A stretch of 5,252 bases of DNA from Bacillota bacterium (GTDB lineage Bacteria; Bacillota; Bacilli; Alicyclobacillales; Alicyclobacillaceae): NCBI GenBank assembly GCA_021820805.1, contig JAKADF010000285.1:1-5252 (forward strand), given 5' to 3'. The notes under the pieces were generated by a model. The model made no database searches. It saw only the letters and a program-made list of their open reading frames with translations, and was not told where the DNA came from. The translations under genes were made by a program, and so were the position numbers. Position 1 is the first letter of the stretch; each line of letters opens with the position of its first letter. Of this stretch, positions 1 to 5,252 are shown piece by piece.

Positions 1-11
1 GGGTACAAGAA

Positions 12-929
12 ATGCAGACAAAGGGTAATCGAATCGTGATTTATACAATCGCCCTTATTTTGATGTGGGGATTCACATGGCCTATTTTAAAAGTCGGCTT
101 ATACGACTGCCCGCCAATCTTGTATTCCGGACTTCGGACAGGGCTTGCCGGACTTGTGCTCTTTTTTCTGGCCCCCTTTTACTCAGGAAAAATGAACATC
201 AAAGAACTGTGGCCTGTTTATCTCATTTCATCCATTTTTAATGTGATTCTTTTCTACGGGCTGCAAACCATCGCGCTTAACCATTTGCCTTCCGGTTTAC
301 AATCTGTGCTCGTTTATCTGCAGCCTATTCTGGTAGCAATATTGGCATGGTTATGGCTCGGTGATTCATTGAACCTCCAGAAAGTGATTGGTCTCATTCT
401 CGGATTCATCGGTGTAGCATCTATCAGCATTAAAGGGATTGAAGGCCATATTTCCATTGTCGGTATTATACTTAGTATCCTGTCTGCTTTGTCCTGGGCA
501 CTCGGCACCGTCTACTGGAAGCATATTCAAGGTCAGGCAGATCCGCTATGGCTTGTTGCTATTCCGTTCACCTTTGGGGGTATTGTACTAACTGCCATTG
601 GTTCCTTTACAGAGTCATTTTCGCAAATTCACTTCACAGGTGAGTTAGCGTTTAGTTTGACTTATACGATTCTCATCGGAACAACGTTATCATGGATAAC
701 ATATCTGCAACTTGTTCATCTCGGAGAGGTTAGTAAAGTTGCAGCCTGGACATTTTTTGTTCCACTTCTATCTGTTATCGTATCAGCGGTCTGGTTACAC
801 GAACCTGTCAATATATCACTCGTGATTGGACTTGTTTCAATCGTGATTGGCATCTATCTTGTAAATCATTCACCTTCAGGAAAACGTAAATTCCGTCAAA
901 GCAATTCAAATAAGGCCTCCTTGCTCTAA
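12..929 (+). CDS. EamA/DMT-family membrane permease
   Basis: This is a probable drug/metabolite transporter superfamily permease of the EamA (RhaT/YdcZ-like) type, located in the cytoplasmic membrane; the substrate cannot be told from sequence. The 305-residue protein has about ten hydrophobic helices (roughly residues 8-27, 36-56, 68-90, 95-115, 122-140, 148-168, 178-198, 210-232, 243-262 and 266-285), arranged as two EamA repeats. Family-like features are WGFTWP near residues 19-24 in helix 1, the LWLGDSL stretch (115-120) closing repeat one, and WLHEPV (261-266) closing repeat two. A basic tail (KRKFR, 291-295) follows the last helix, as the positive-inside rule expects. The length is normal for the family, so the ATG at 12 is reasonable, but only 11 bases precede it, the frame is open to the window edge, and no Shine-Dalgarno can be judged. 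It is separated from the downstream sigma-54 genes by almost 400 bp, and nothing ties it to their regulation. Confidence 0.9.
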   Translation: MQTKGNRIVIYTIALILMWGFTWPILKVGLYDCPPILYSGLRTGLAGLVLFFLAPFYSGKMNIKELWPVYLISSIFNVILFYGLQTIALNHLPSGLQSVLVYLQPILVAILAWLWLGDSLNLQKVIGLILGFIGVASISIKGIEGHISIVGIILSILSALSWALGTVYWKHIQGQADPLWLVAIPFTFGGIVLTAIGSFTESFSQIHFTGELAFSLTYTILIGTTLSWITYLQLVHLGEVSKVAAWTFFVPLLSVIVSAVWLHEPVNISLVIGLVSIVIGIYLVNHSPSGKRKFRQSNSNKASLL

Positions 930-941
930 ACCAGGGTAGTC

Positions 942-1076
942 TCATACCGGGCAGATTTGTACTCCAATTGTCGCTTTATCCCACAAAAGCCCACATCGAA
1001 GATTGCCTGAGTCAATCAATGATTCTTTATCATCCTCTTCATACACAAATCCTTGATGCCGAAGCCTAGATTCAGT
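942..1076 (-). other. Possible remnant or small minus-strand reading frame (44 codons)
   Basis: On the minus strand a frame stays open for 44 codons, from after a TAG at 1077-1079 to a TGA at 942-944, convergent with the EamA gene. The residue composition looks protein-like, with an acidic stretch YEEDDKESL and a C-terminal part containing RCGLLWDKATIGVQICPV. There is no ATG. The only plausible start is a GTG at 1046-1044, weakly preceded by AAGGA, which would give 34 residues. I do not recognise the family. It could be the C-terminal remnant of a decayed gene or a chance open frame, since 44 open codons are not rare by chance. Its 5' end abuts the activator-site pair of the MFS promoter. Confidence 0.2.
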
Positions 1077-1108
1077 CTAAAATTCCGGAATTAGTCCAGA
1101 AATCTGGA
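1076..1108 (+). promoter_or_regulatory. Tandem upstream activator sites (UAS) for the MFS promoter
   Basis: Two 14-bp dyad sites lie 19 bp apart start to start. Site 1 (1076-1089) is TCTAAAATTCCGGA; site 2 (1095-1108) is TCCAGAAATCTGGA. Site 2 sits in a perfect 8-bp inverted repeat with a 2-bp centre (1093-1110, AGTCCAGA-AA-TCTGGACT). Site 1 matches 12 of 14 positions of the site at 4288-4301 in front of scoA. The site centres lie about 116 and 97 bp upstream of the -12 GC of the sigma-54 promoter at 1185-1200, the usual position for enhancer sites of sigma-54 activators. I infer that the activator encoded at 2874-4241 binds here. The two sites can also pair with each other, followed by T6 at 1110-1115, so weak terminator activity is possible. 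Confidence 0.75.
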
Positions 1109-1184
1109 CTTTTTTCAGGAGTTTTATATGCGGTATTGTCTTGTACGTCGCTGTTATAAAGAAAAAGGCGCTGACTCTATTCAA

Positions 1185-1200
1185 TGGCACAGATATTGCT
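1185..1200 (+). promoter_or_regulatory. Sigma-54 (SigL/RpoN) promoter of the MFS gene
   Basis: The sequence TGGCAC-AGATA-TTGCT is an exact match to the sigma-54 core consensus TGGCAC-N5-TTGCW. The -24 GG (1186-1187) and -12 GC (1198-1199) are separated by the required 10 bp. Transcription would start near 1210-1212, giving a leader of about 110 nt before the MFS start codon. Paired dyad sites lie about 100 bp upstream. No convincing sigma-A promoter was seen between 1110 and 1184. Confidence 0.88.
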
Positions 1201-1306
1201 AAAAATATGAATTGTCCAACCAATAAAACAATAGAGACAGGAACTGGGGGGTACAAATTAGTAAGGCAGCAGGCTCGCTTTTCAGAAAAAATTGTTTCAC
1301 ACCAAT

Positions 1307-1315
1307 GGAGGAGGT
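1307..1315 (+). promoter_or_regulatory. Ribosome binding site fixing the MFS start
   Basis: GGAGGAGGT contains a full AGGAGG (1309-1314) with a 7-nt spacer to the ATG at 1322. It lies inside the frame that would follow the more upstream in-frame ATG at 1292, which has no comparable site. The start at 1322 is therefore preferred. Confidence 0.9.
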
Positions 1316-1321
1316 CATAAT

Positions 1322-2668
1322 ATGGCGATAAACCCGCTGTCCAGATTGGAAAGAATTCCAGTTTGGCCATACAGTTATAAATTATTAATCATGCTTGGGC
1401 TTGGCTATTTCTTCTCATTCTTTGATATTACGAATGTTGCATATGGTATTCCGGTCATTCAGTCGCAGTTTCATGCGTCATTGTCTGCAGTTTCACAAGC
1501 AATTACCTTTAGTTTGTTTGGATACATTGTTGGTGCCATGATTGTAAGCGTTATCAGTGATTATTGGGGTAGAAGGACGAGCCTTATTATTGGTATCTTG
1601 CTTTACACAATAGGCTCTATTGCTACCGCATTTAGCCCAAATCTCATTTGGTTGGTTGCCTGGCGCTTTATCGTTGGTATGGGAATTGGAACTATGATTG
1701 TACAGGTATCTACCTACATGGGAGAAATCTCACCTGCTGCATTTCGTGGCAGGTTTACAGGACTGACAAATCTATTTGCATTTGCCGGACTTGCAGCAGC
1801 GCCGTTTATCGCACTCGCTGTAGTTCCTGAGTTTAGTTGGGGCTGGAGAGCACTTCTGTTCTTTGGCGGGCTTGGTGGACTAACCATACTATTTATGTCA
1901 AAAGATTTGATTGAATCGCCACGTTGGCTTTTGATTCATAACCGTGTAGAAGAATGCGAACAGATTGTTGAAAAAGCAGAGAAATGCGCTCTACAAAAAT
2001 TAAATGGAAAACCGCTTCCAGCACTGATTGCAATTCCATCAGAAGCAAAACCAAAAGGGTTTCCAATTTTAGAATTATTACGTCCTCCTTATCTATGGCG
2101 TACTTTAGTACTTGTTTCCTATTTCCTACTTTGGTACATCGGAGATTATGCATATTTGGGGTTAGCACCAACGTTCCTGGTCAAAGGCGGGTTTGGGCTA
2201 GCAGGAAGCATTGGATTTTCGGCAATTTCAGGATTAGGATTTGTTGCCGGCGCACTCTTTGTATGGCTGTATGGAGATAGGTTTGAAAGAAAGACGTCCG
2301 TTATTGTGACTGGTATCATTGGTAGTATTTCAATGTTTATCATGGGTGCATTCCCAACGTTCGTGACTGTAATCATTTGCGGATTCTTATTTACAGTAAC
2401 TATTGCTGTGCTGTCGATTCTTGGATATGTTATCACAGCAGAACATTTTCCAACTCGCGCGCGTAGCTCTGGGCTTGCAATTTGTGATGGTGTAGGTCAT
2501 TTGGGTGGTGCAATGGCACCAGCAATTGCACTTTGGGCAAATGCTAGCTTTGGATTCAAGGGCGGGTTCTTTTTAATGGGTGTCACAACACTTGCCTGTC
2601 TAATCTTTATTTCAACGACCGTTCGCGCTACAAGGAAATCACTAGAGACGGTTACAGATGCAGCATAG
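1322..2668 (+). CDS. MFS transporter, sugar-porter-like organic acid/metabolite permease
   Basis: This is a cytoplasmic-membrane secondary transporter of the major facilitator superfamily, probably a proton symporter. Starting at the ATG with the strong AGGAGG, it has 448 residues and a pattern consistent with twelve helices, the usual length. The loop 2-3 motif A is clear: G71, D80, G83, R84 and R85 in a SDYWGRR context. ESPRWL (198-203) before the long central loop resembles the PESPRWL signature of the sugar-porter branch. The second half repeats motif A as GDRFERK (about 318-324), and PTRAR (377-381) is the typical cytoplasmic motif in its C-terminal half. D35 in helix 1 is a candidate proton- or substrate-coupling residue. 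Relatives in this branch carry sugars, nicotinate and aromatic or short organic acids, so the family alone does not fix the substrate. The gene follows a sigma-54 promoter and activator sites shared with scoAB, suggesting import of a 3-oxoacid or 3-hydroxyacid; that is inference. Confidence 0.92.
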   Translation: MAINPLSRLERIPVWPYSYKLLIMLGLGYFFSFFDITNVAYGIPVIQSQFHASLSAVSQAITFSLFGYIVGAMIVSVISDYWGRRTSLIIGILLYTIGSIATAFSPNLIWLVAWRFIVGMGIGTMIVQVSTYMGEISPAAFRGRFTGLTNLFAFAGLAAAPFIALAVVPEFSWGWRALLFFGGLGGLTILFMSKDLIESPRWLLIHNRVEECEQIVEKAEKCALQKLNGKPLPALIAIPSEAKPKGFPILELLRPPYLWRTLVLVSYFLLWYIGDYAYLGLAPTFLVKGGFGLAGSIGFSAISGLGFVAGALFVWLYGDRFERKTSVIVTGIIGSISMFIMGAFPTFVTVIICGFLFTVTIAVLSILGYVITAEHFPTRARSSGLAICDGVGHLGGAMAPAIALWANASFGFKGGFFLMGVTTLACLIFISTTVRATRKSLETVTDAA

Positions 2669-2715
2669 GCTTCAGTAATAGTATTTGATATGGGGAATGT
2701 CTAGTTTCATTCGAT

Positions 2716-2783
2716 CCGCCTTTTTGAATTTTCGCATTTAGGGTATTCTTAACTATGTCGAAAATTTAATGAGGCGGGTTTTT
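2716..2783 (+). terminator. Long-stem intrinsic terminator after the MFS gene
   Basis: CCGCCT (2716-2721) pairs with AGGCGG (2772-2777), and AATTTTCG (2727-2734) pairs with CGAAAATT (2759-2766). The five bases between them on each side also pair, with one T-T mismatch and two wobbles, giving a 19-position stem. The apical part contains CAT/ATG pairing and an AT-rich loop. TTTTT (2779-2783), then GTTT, follows the stem directly. It lies 47 bp after the MFS stop and would insulate the regulator gene from the sigma-54 transcript. Confidence 0.75.
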
Positions 2784-2785
2784 GT

Positions 2786-2817
2786 TTGCATCTTTGATTC
2801 TTATTCTTTTGTATAAG
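2786..2817 (+). promoter_or_regulatory. Weak candidate sigma-A promoter for the activator gene
   Basis: TATAAG (2812-2817) could be a -10 element, but the best -35-like hexamer, TTGCAT (2786-2791), lies 20 bp away, which is too long to be convincing. No sigma-54 promoter and no copy of the activator dyad were seen between 2669 and 2873. The activator is therefore probably expressed from a weak housekeeping promoter in this stretch. Confidence 0.25.
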
Positions 2818-2855
2818 CGTTAACATCACTTGGGCCTCACCCGCCTGATGACGCT
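2816..2855 (+). other. Leader hairpin immediately before the activator's ribosome binding site
   Basis: AGCGT (2816-2820) pairs with ACGCT (2851-2855), and CATCA (2824-2828) pairs with TGATG (2846-2850). This gives ten pairs with one 3-nt bulge (TAA), plus a possible inner GGG/CCC stem. No U-tract follows; instead the likely Shine-Dalgarno GGGAAGG (2856-2862) starts right after the stem. It may affect translation of the activator; function is not shown. Confidence 0.35.
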
Positions 2856-2873
2856 GGGAAGGCAGATGGAAAC

Positions 2874-4241
2874 GTGGTTAATGTTGCCGGCTTTGGAGAT
2901 ATTCTGTATGAAGCATTGGAGCATACATATGAGTGTATAGTTGTGGTGAATGGTGATGGCATCATTGTTTATATGAATAAAACGTATGAAGAGTTTTTAA
3001 ATGTTCATAATGCTGTCGGGCGGCACGTAACAGAAATCATTGAAAATACGCGCATGCATATTGTGGCAAAAACAGGCGAGGCAGAAATTGCGTCCGTGCA
3101 TCGCATTCATGGCCGGGATATGATTGCAAATCGCATTCCAATTTTTAGTGAAGGTAAAGTTGTTGCTGTAATCGGCACCGTCATGTTTCAGGATGTTCGC
3201 CAGTTGTATGCATTGGCTTCAACTGTAGACCGGCTTAGACAAGAAGTAGATACATATAAAGAAGAGCTTCGCAGTCAATTTCGCCATAAATTGTGCGCAA
3301 TGTATACTTTTGAACAAATTATTGGTGAAAGCCAAGCATTTCAGGCTGTAAAACATTTTGCAGAGAAGGTTTCGAAGAGTGATACCACTGTCCTGATTAC
3401 GGGGGAAAGTGGAACTGGGAAGGAACTGTTTGCGCATGCGATACACGCTGCGAGCCAAAGATCGCTAGGTCCTTTCGTCCGAATCAATTGCGCAGCAATT
3501 CCAGATAGCTTGTTGGAATCTGAGCTGTTTGGTTACGAGGAAGGCGCTTTTACTGGAGCTGCCCGTAAGGGCAAAAAGGGTAAATTTGAACTCGCGCATC
3601 ATGGTACAATTCTGCTAGATGAAATCGGAGACATGCCGCTTTCCTTGCAAGCAAAATTGTTGCGGGTTCTTCAAGAGAAAGAAGTCGAGCGAATTGGTGG
3701 AACTCGGCCAGTATCTGTTGATGTCCGTGTAATATCGTCAACCAATCAACATCTGCAAGATCTTGTTGAAAAAAAGAAGTTTCGCGAGGACTTGTTTTAT
3801 CGTTTAAATGTCGTGAACGTTAGTATTCCTCCTTTACGTGAACGGTTGGATGATCTTCCGCTTCTCGTTTATAAATTTCTTGATGAGCTTCAAGATTCTA
3901 CAGGATTGTCGGTGAAACACATTGAAGATGGCGCCTGGAACGTATTGAGTGGTTATTCATGGCCTGGAAACATAAGGCAGTTGAGAAATGTGTTAGAACG
4001 GTCTCTTTATTACATGGATGGCGATACGATGAAGGCAGAGCATGTTTCTATTCCAATTTCGACGAATCAGCAACAAAATGAGATTTGTACTTTAAAAGAA
4101 AGTGTTCGGATGGCTGAAAAAGTAGCTATTATAAGGGCGTTAGCAGCGACAAATGGAAACCGAATCCAGGCCGCAAAGATGTTAGATGTCAGTAAATCAA
4201 CTTTGTATCAAAAGATTGAAGACTTAAAAATAGATACTTAA
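2874..4241 (+). CDS. PAS-domain sigma-54-dependent transcriptional activator (enhancer-binding protein)
   Basis: This is a cytoplasmic DNA-binding activator that remodels sigma-54 RNA polymerase by ATP hydrolysis. The 455-residue protein has an N-terminal PAS-type sensory domain (about 9-108), a heptad-like linker helix (about 109-137), an AAA+ domain (about 146-375) and a C-terminal Fis-type helix-turn-helix (about 411-452). Diagnostic residues are all present: Walker A GESGTGKE (177-184), the sigma-54-contacting GAFTGA loop (224-229), Walker B TILLDE (245-250), a sensor-I-like SSTN (288-291), R304 and R310 in the FREDLFYR finger region, and WPGNIRQL (363-370). There is no receiver domain, so direct ligand sensing by the PAS domain is more likely than phosphorylation. 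The start is GTG: upstream to the stop at 2814-2816 there is no other start codon in frame, and GGGAAGG (2856-2862) precedes it by 11 nt. It sits between two sigma-54 promoters with shared dyads, its likely targets. Confidence 0.96.
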   Translation: MVNVAGFGDILYEALEHTYECIVVVNGDGIIVYMNKTYEEFLNVHNAVGRHVTEIIENTRMHIVAKTGEAEIASVHRIHGRDMIANRIPIFSEGKVVAVIGTVMFQDVRQLYALASTVDRLRQEVDTYKEELRSQFRHKLCAMYTFEQIIGESQAFQAVKHFAEKVSKSDTTVLITGESGTGKELFAHAIHAASQRSLGPFVRINCAAIPDSLLESELFGYEEGAFTGAARKGKKGKFELAHHGTILLDEIGDMPLSLQAKLLRVLQEKEVERIGGTRPVSVDVRVISSTNQHLQDLVEKKKFREDLFYRLNVVNVSIPPLRERLDDLPLLVYKFLDELQDSTGLSVKHIEDGAWNVLSGYSWPGNIRQLRNVLERSLYYMDGDTMKAEHVSIPISTNQQQNEICTLKESVRMAEKVAIIRALAATNGNRIQAAKMLDVSKSTLYQKIEDLKIDT

Positions 4242-4267
4242 AAAATGACCCTATAATGAATTTGTAG

Positions 4268-4301
4268 TTCGGATTTTTGGACATTGTTCCAGAATTCCGG
4301 A
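4268..4301 (+). promoter_or_regulatory. Tandem upstream activator sites (UAS) for the scoAB promoter
   Basis: Two 14-bp dyad sites lie 20 bp apart start to start. Site A (4268-4281) is TTCGGATTTTTGGA, a degenerate copy matching 9 of 14 positions of the 1095-1108 site. Site B (4288-4301) is TCCAGAATTCCGGA, an imperfect palindrome. The centres are about 107 and 87 bp upstream of the -12 GC of the promoter at 4368-4383. They begin 27 bp after the activator's stop codon and are the likely binding sites of that protein. Confidence 0.75.
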
Positions 4302-4308
4302 TTTTTTT
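4268..4308 (+). terminator. Intrinsic terminator of the activator gene, formed by the two UAS copies
   Basis: Because the two activator sites are inverted-repeat-like, site A (4268-4281) can pair with site B (4288-4301) across a 6-nt loop (CATTGT). The core CGGATTTTTGGA / TCCAGAATTCCG pairs at 11 of 12 positions (one T-T mismatch, one G-T wobble), and the stem extends by a T-G wobble and a T-A pair. Seven Ts (4302-4308) follow directly. It lies 27 bp after the activator's stop and has the form of a Rho-independent terminator. Confidence 0.7.
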
Positions 4309-4367
4309 ATTTTAGGGCTTTTATCGTTTTGTAGCTTTGTACTAGATAGTCATTATTGTATCGAACT

Positions 4368-4383
4368 TGGCATGGGTTTTGCT
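4368..4383 (+). promoter_or_regulatory. Sigma-54 (SigL/RpoN) promoter of the scoAB operon
   Basis: TGGCAT-GGGTT-TTGCT matches the sigma-54 consensus at all core positions except T for C in the last base of the -24 block, a common variant. GG (4369-4370) and GC (4381-4382) are separated by exactly 10 bp. The start point would be near 4393-4395, leaving a leader of about 80 nt before scoA. Tandem activator sites lie about 90-107 bp upstream. Confidence 0.87.
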
Positions 4384-4460
4384 TAAGATACTTTATCGTA
4401 ATGGCCTAGATATATAGATTTGGTTCGCAAGTAACCGCTTTCGGTAATTTATGGGGTTGG

Positions 4461-4468
4461 AAGGAAGG
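4461..4468 (+). promoter_or_regulatory. Ribosome binding site of scoA
   Basis: AAGGAAGG lies 7 nt before the ATG at 4476. A second purine run, AAGGA (4470-4474), is too close to the start to be the main site. Confidence 0.65.
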
Positions 4469-4475
4469 CAAGGAT

Positions 4476-5171
4476 ATGAACAAAGTATTTTCATCTGCAG
4501 AGGAAGCGATAAAAGATATTCCGGACGGGGCCACTTTGTTAGTCGGTGGTTTTGGATTAGTTGGCATCCCAGAAAATTTAATAGAAGCATTACGGAAGCA
4601 ACAAACCAAAAAATTGACTTGTGTCAGCAACAATTGCGGCGTGGATGATTGGGGATTAGGGCTGCTTTTGCAGAACAAGCAAATTTATAAAATGGTCTCT
4701 TCATACGTTGGTGAAAACAAAACGTTTGAGCGTCAATTTTTAAGCGGTGAGCTGCAAGTTGAATTGGTCCCGCAGGGTACACTTGCAGAACGTATTCGTG
4801 CTGCAGGTGCTGGAATTGCAGCATTCTATACACCAACGGGAGTGGGCACTGTAATCGCGGACGGCAAGGAAACCAGGGATTTTGGTGGACGGACGTATGT
4901 TCTTGAACAAGGAATACCCGGGGATTACGCGCTGATTAAGGGGTGGAAAGCGGATCGCCTTGGCAATGTAATTTACCGAGAGACTGCAAGAAACTTTAAT
5001 CCGATGATGGCAATGGCCGGAAAAATAACCATCGTCGAGGTTGAGGAACTGGTAGAACCGGGTGAACTCGACCCGAACTTCATTCACACTCCTGGAATCT
5101 ATGTACAACGCGTCGTCGTGGGTGAAAAATACGAAAAGCGAATTGAAAAACGCTGCGTGCGCCCGGCCTAA
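4476..5171 (+). CDS. scoA: Succinyl-CoA:3-ketoacid CoA-transferase, subunit A
   Basis: This is the A subunit of a bacterial two-subunit class I CoA-transferase, which with ScoB moves CoA from succinyl-CoA to acetoacetate, giving acetoacetyl-CoA and succinate in the cytoplasm. The 231-residue protein is full length for the family. Residues 17-32 (starting [10 protein letters not shown], ending GLVGIP) fit the CoA-transferase family signature. [10 protein letters not shown] (51-60), the SYVGENK stretch, [35 protein letters not shown] and the C-terminal HTPGIYVQR with EKRIEKR are typical of ScoA and closely resemble the Helicobacter-type subunit as I recall it. That favours ScoA over the related 3-oxoadipate subunit PcaI and the AtoD group. 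The catalytic glutamate of this family is on subunit B, outside the window. scoB follows after 39 nt with its own ribosome binding site. The sigma-54 promoter and activator sites upstream imply inducible expression. Confidence 0.95.
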   Translation: MNKVFSSAEEAIKDIPDGATLLVGGFGLVGIPENLIEALRKQQTKKLTCVSNNCGVDDWGLGLLLQNKQIYKMVSSYVGENKTFERQFLSGELQVELVPQGTLAERIRAAGAGIAAFYTPTGVGTVIADGKETRDFGGRTYVLEQGIPGDYALIKGWKADRLGNVIYRETARNFNPMMAMAGKITIVEVEELVEPGELDPNFIHTPGIYVQRVVVGEKYEKRIEKRCVRPA

Positions 5172-5196
5172 TTCAGGCAAAAGATTCAGGCTACTC

Positions 5197-5201
5197 AGGA
5201 G
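5197..5201 (+). promoter_or_regulatory. Ribosome binding site of scoB
   Basis: AGGAG lies 9 nt before the ATG at 5211, in the short gap after scoA, which supports co-transcription and a separate translation start. Confidence 0.75.
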
Positions 5202-5210
5202 ATCAGACGA

Positions 5211-5252
5211 ATGGCACTTTCACGTGAACAGATCGCTCAGAGAATCGCACAG
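5211..5252 (+). CDS. scoB: Succinyl-CoA:3-ketoacid CoA-transferase, subunit B (5' end only)
   Basis: Only the first 14 codons are in the window, reading MALSREQIAQRIAQ, which resembles the usual N-terminus of ScoB-type subunits. The AGGAG 9 nt upstream and the position 39 nt after scoA on the same strand support the call. The complete subunit would supply the catalytic glutamate that forms the glutamyl-CoA intermediate. The gene runs off the right edge, so its integrity cannot be judged. Confidence 0.85.
   Translation, partial: MALSREQIAQRIAQ

Noticed and set aside
847..862. TTGGCATCTATCTTGT near the end of the EamA gene, resembling a sigma-54 promoter
   Set aside because: The essential -12 GC is GT, it is within coding sequence, and no start codon follows at a sensible distance.
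1137..1160. TTGTCT/TTGTAC with TATAAA as a sigma-A promoter for the MFS gene
   Set aside because: The spacers are 12 and 8 bp, far from the needed 16-18 bp.
1292..1321. Upstream in-frame ATG extending the MFS protein by ten residues
   Set aside because: The extension would run through the strong AGGAGG at 1309-1314, which is ideally placed for the ATG at 1322, and its residues (with GGG) look like translated leader.
2514..2529. Sigma-54-like TGGCAC followed by TTGC inside the MFS gene
   Set aside because: The GG-to-GC spacing is 11 bp instead of 10, it lies within coding sequence, and no gene start follows.
4422..4445. Small overlapping hairpins (GGTT/AACC and ACCG/CGGT) in the scoA leader
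   Set aside because: The stems have only four base pairs each, and there is no recognisable riboswitch or attenuator structure; this is within chance expectation.
4740..5180. 146-codon minus-strand open frame opposite scoA
   Set aside because: It is an antisense shadow of the well-supported scoA frame, with no family features and no ribosome binding context that I could support.
1..5252. CRISPR arrays, tRNA or rRNA genes, insertion sequences and phage or defence genes
   Set aside because: No repeat-spacer array, cloverleaf, transposase motif or terminal inverted repeats were seen; the only repeated elements are the four activator dyads.

Overview
This window looks like chromosomal DNA from a low-to-moderate GC Gram-positive bacterium of the Bacillales type (Bacillus, Brevibacillus or Aneurinibacillus relatives). 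The evidence is strong AGGAGG-type ribosome binding sites, U-tract intrinsic terminators, and a PAS-type sigma-54 (SigL) activator beside a succinyl-CoA:3-ketoacid CoA-transferase operon. This placement is inferred from gene content and style, not from a marker gene. All recognised genes read on the + strand.

Layout. Positions 12-929 encode a ten-helix EamA/DMT-type permease that seems independent of the rest. Positions 930-1321 form a long intergenic region holding a pair of palindromic activator-like sites (1076-1108) and a near-perfect sigma-54 promoter (1185-1200). A major facilitator superfamily (MFS) transporter follows (1322-2668), then a long hairpin terminator (2716-2783) and a structured leader. 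Next is a PAS/AAA+/Fis-HTH sigma-54 enhancer-binding protein (2874-4241). Just after its stop lie a second pair of related palindromic sites (4268-4301), which also fold as an intrinsic terminator, and a second sigma-54 promoter (4368-4383). That promoter precedes scoA (4476-5171) and the first 14 codons of scoB (5211 to the window edge).

How it fits together. The sequence reads as a self-contained sigma-54 regulon. The central activator is flanked by two sigma-54 promoters, one for an uptake permease and one for the CoA-transferase. Each promoter has two copies of the same dyad (core TCCAGAAWTCYGGA) about 90-115 bp upstream, with the spacing differing by about one helical turn between the two promoters. 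The simplest model is that an organic acid, plausibly acetoacetate or 3-hydroxybutyrate, is taken up by the MFS protein, activated by ScoAB using succinyl-CoA, and sensed directly or indirectly by the PAS activator. The promoter and site architecture is directly visible; the substrate is inferred.
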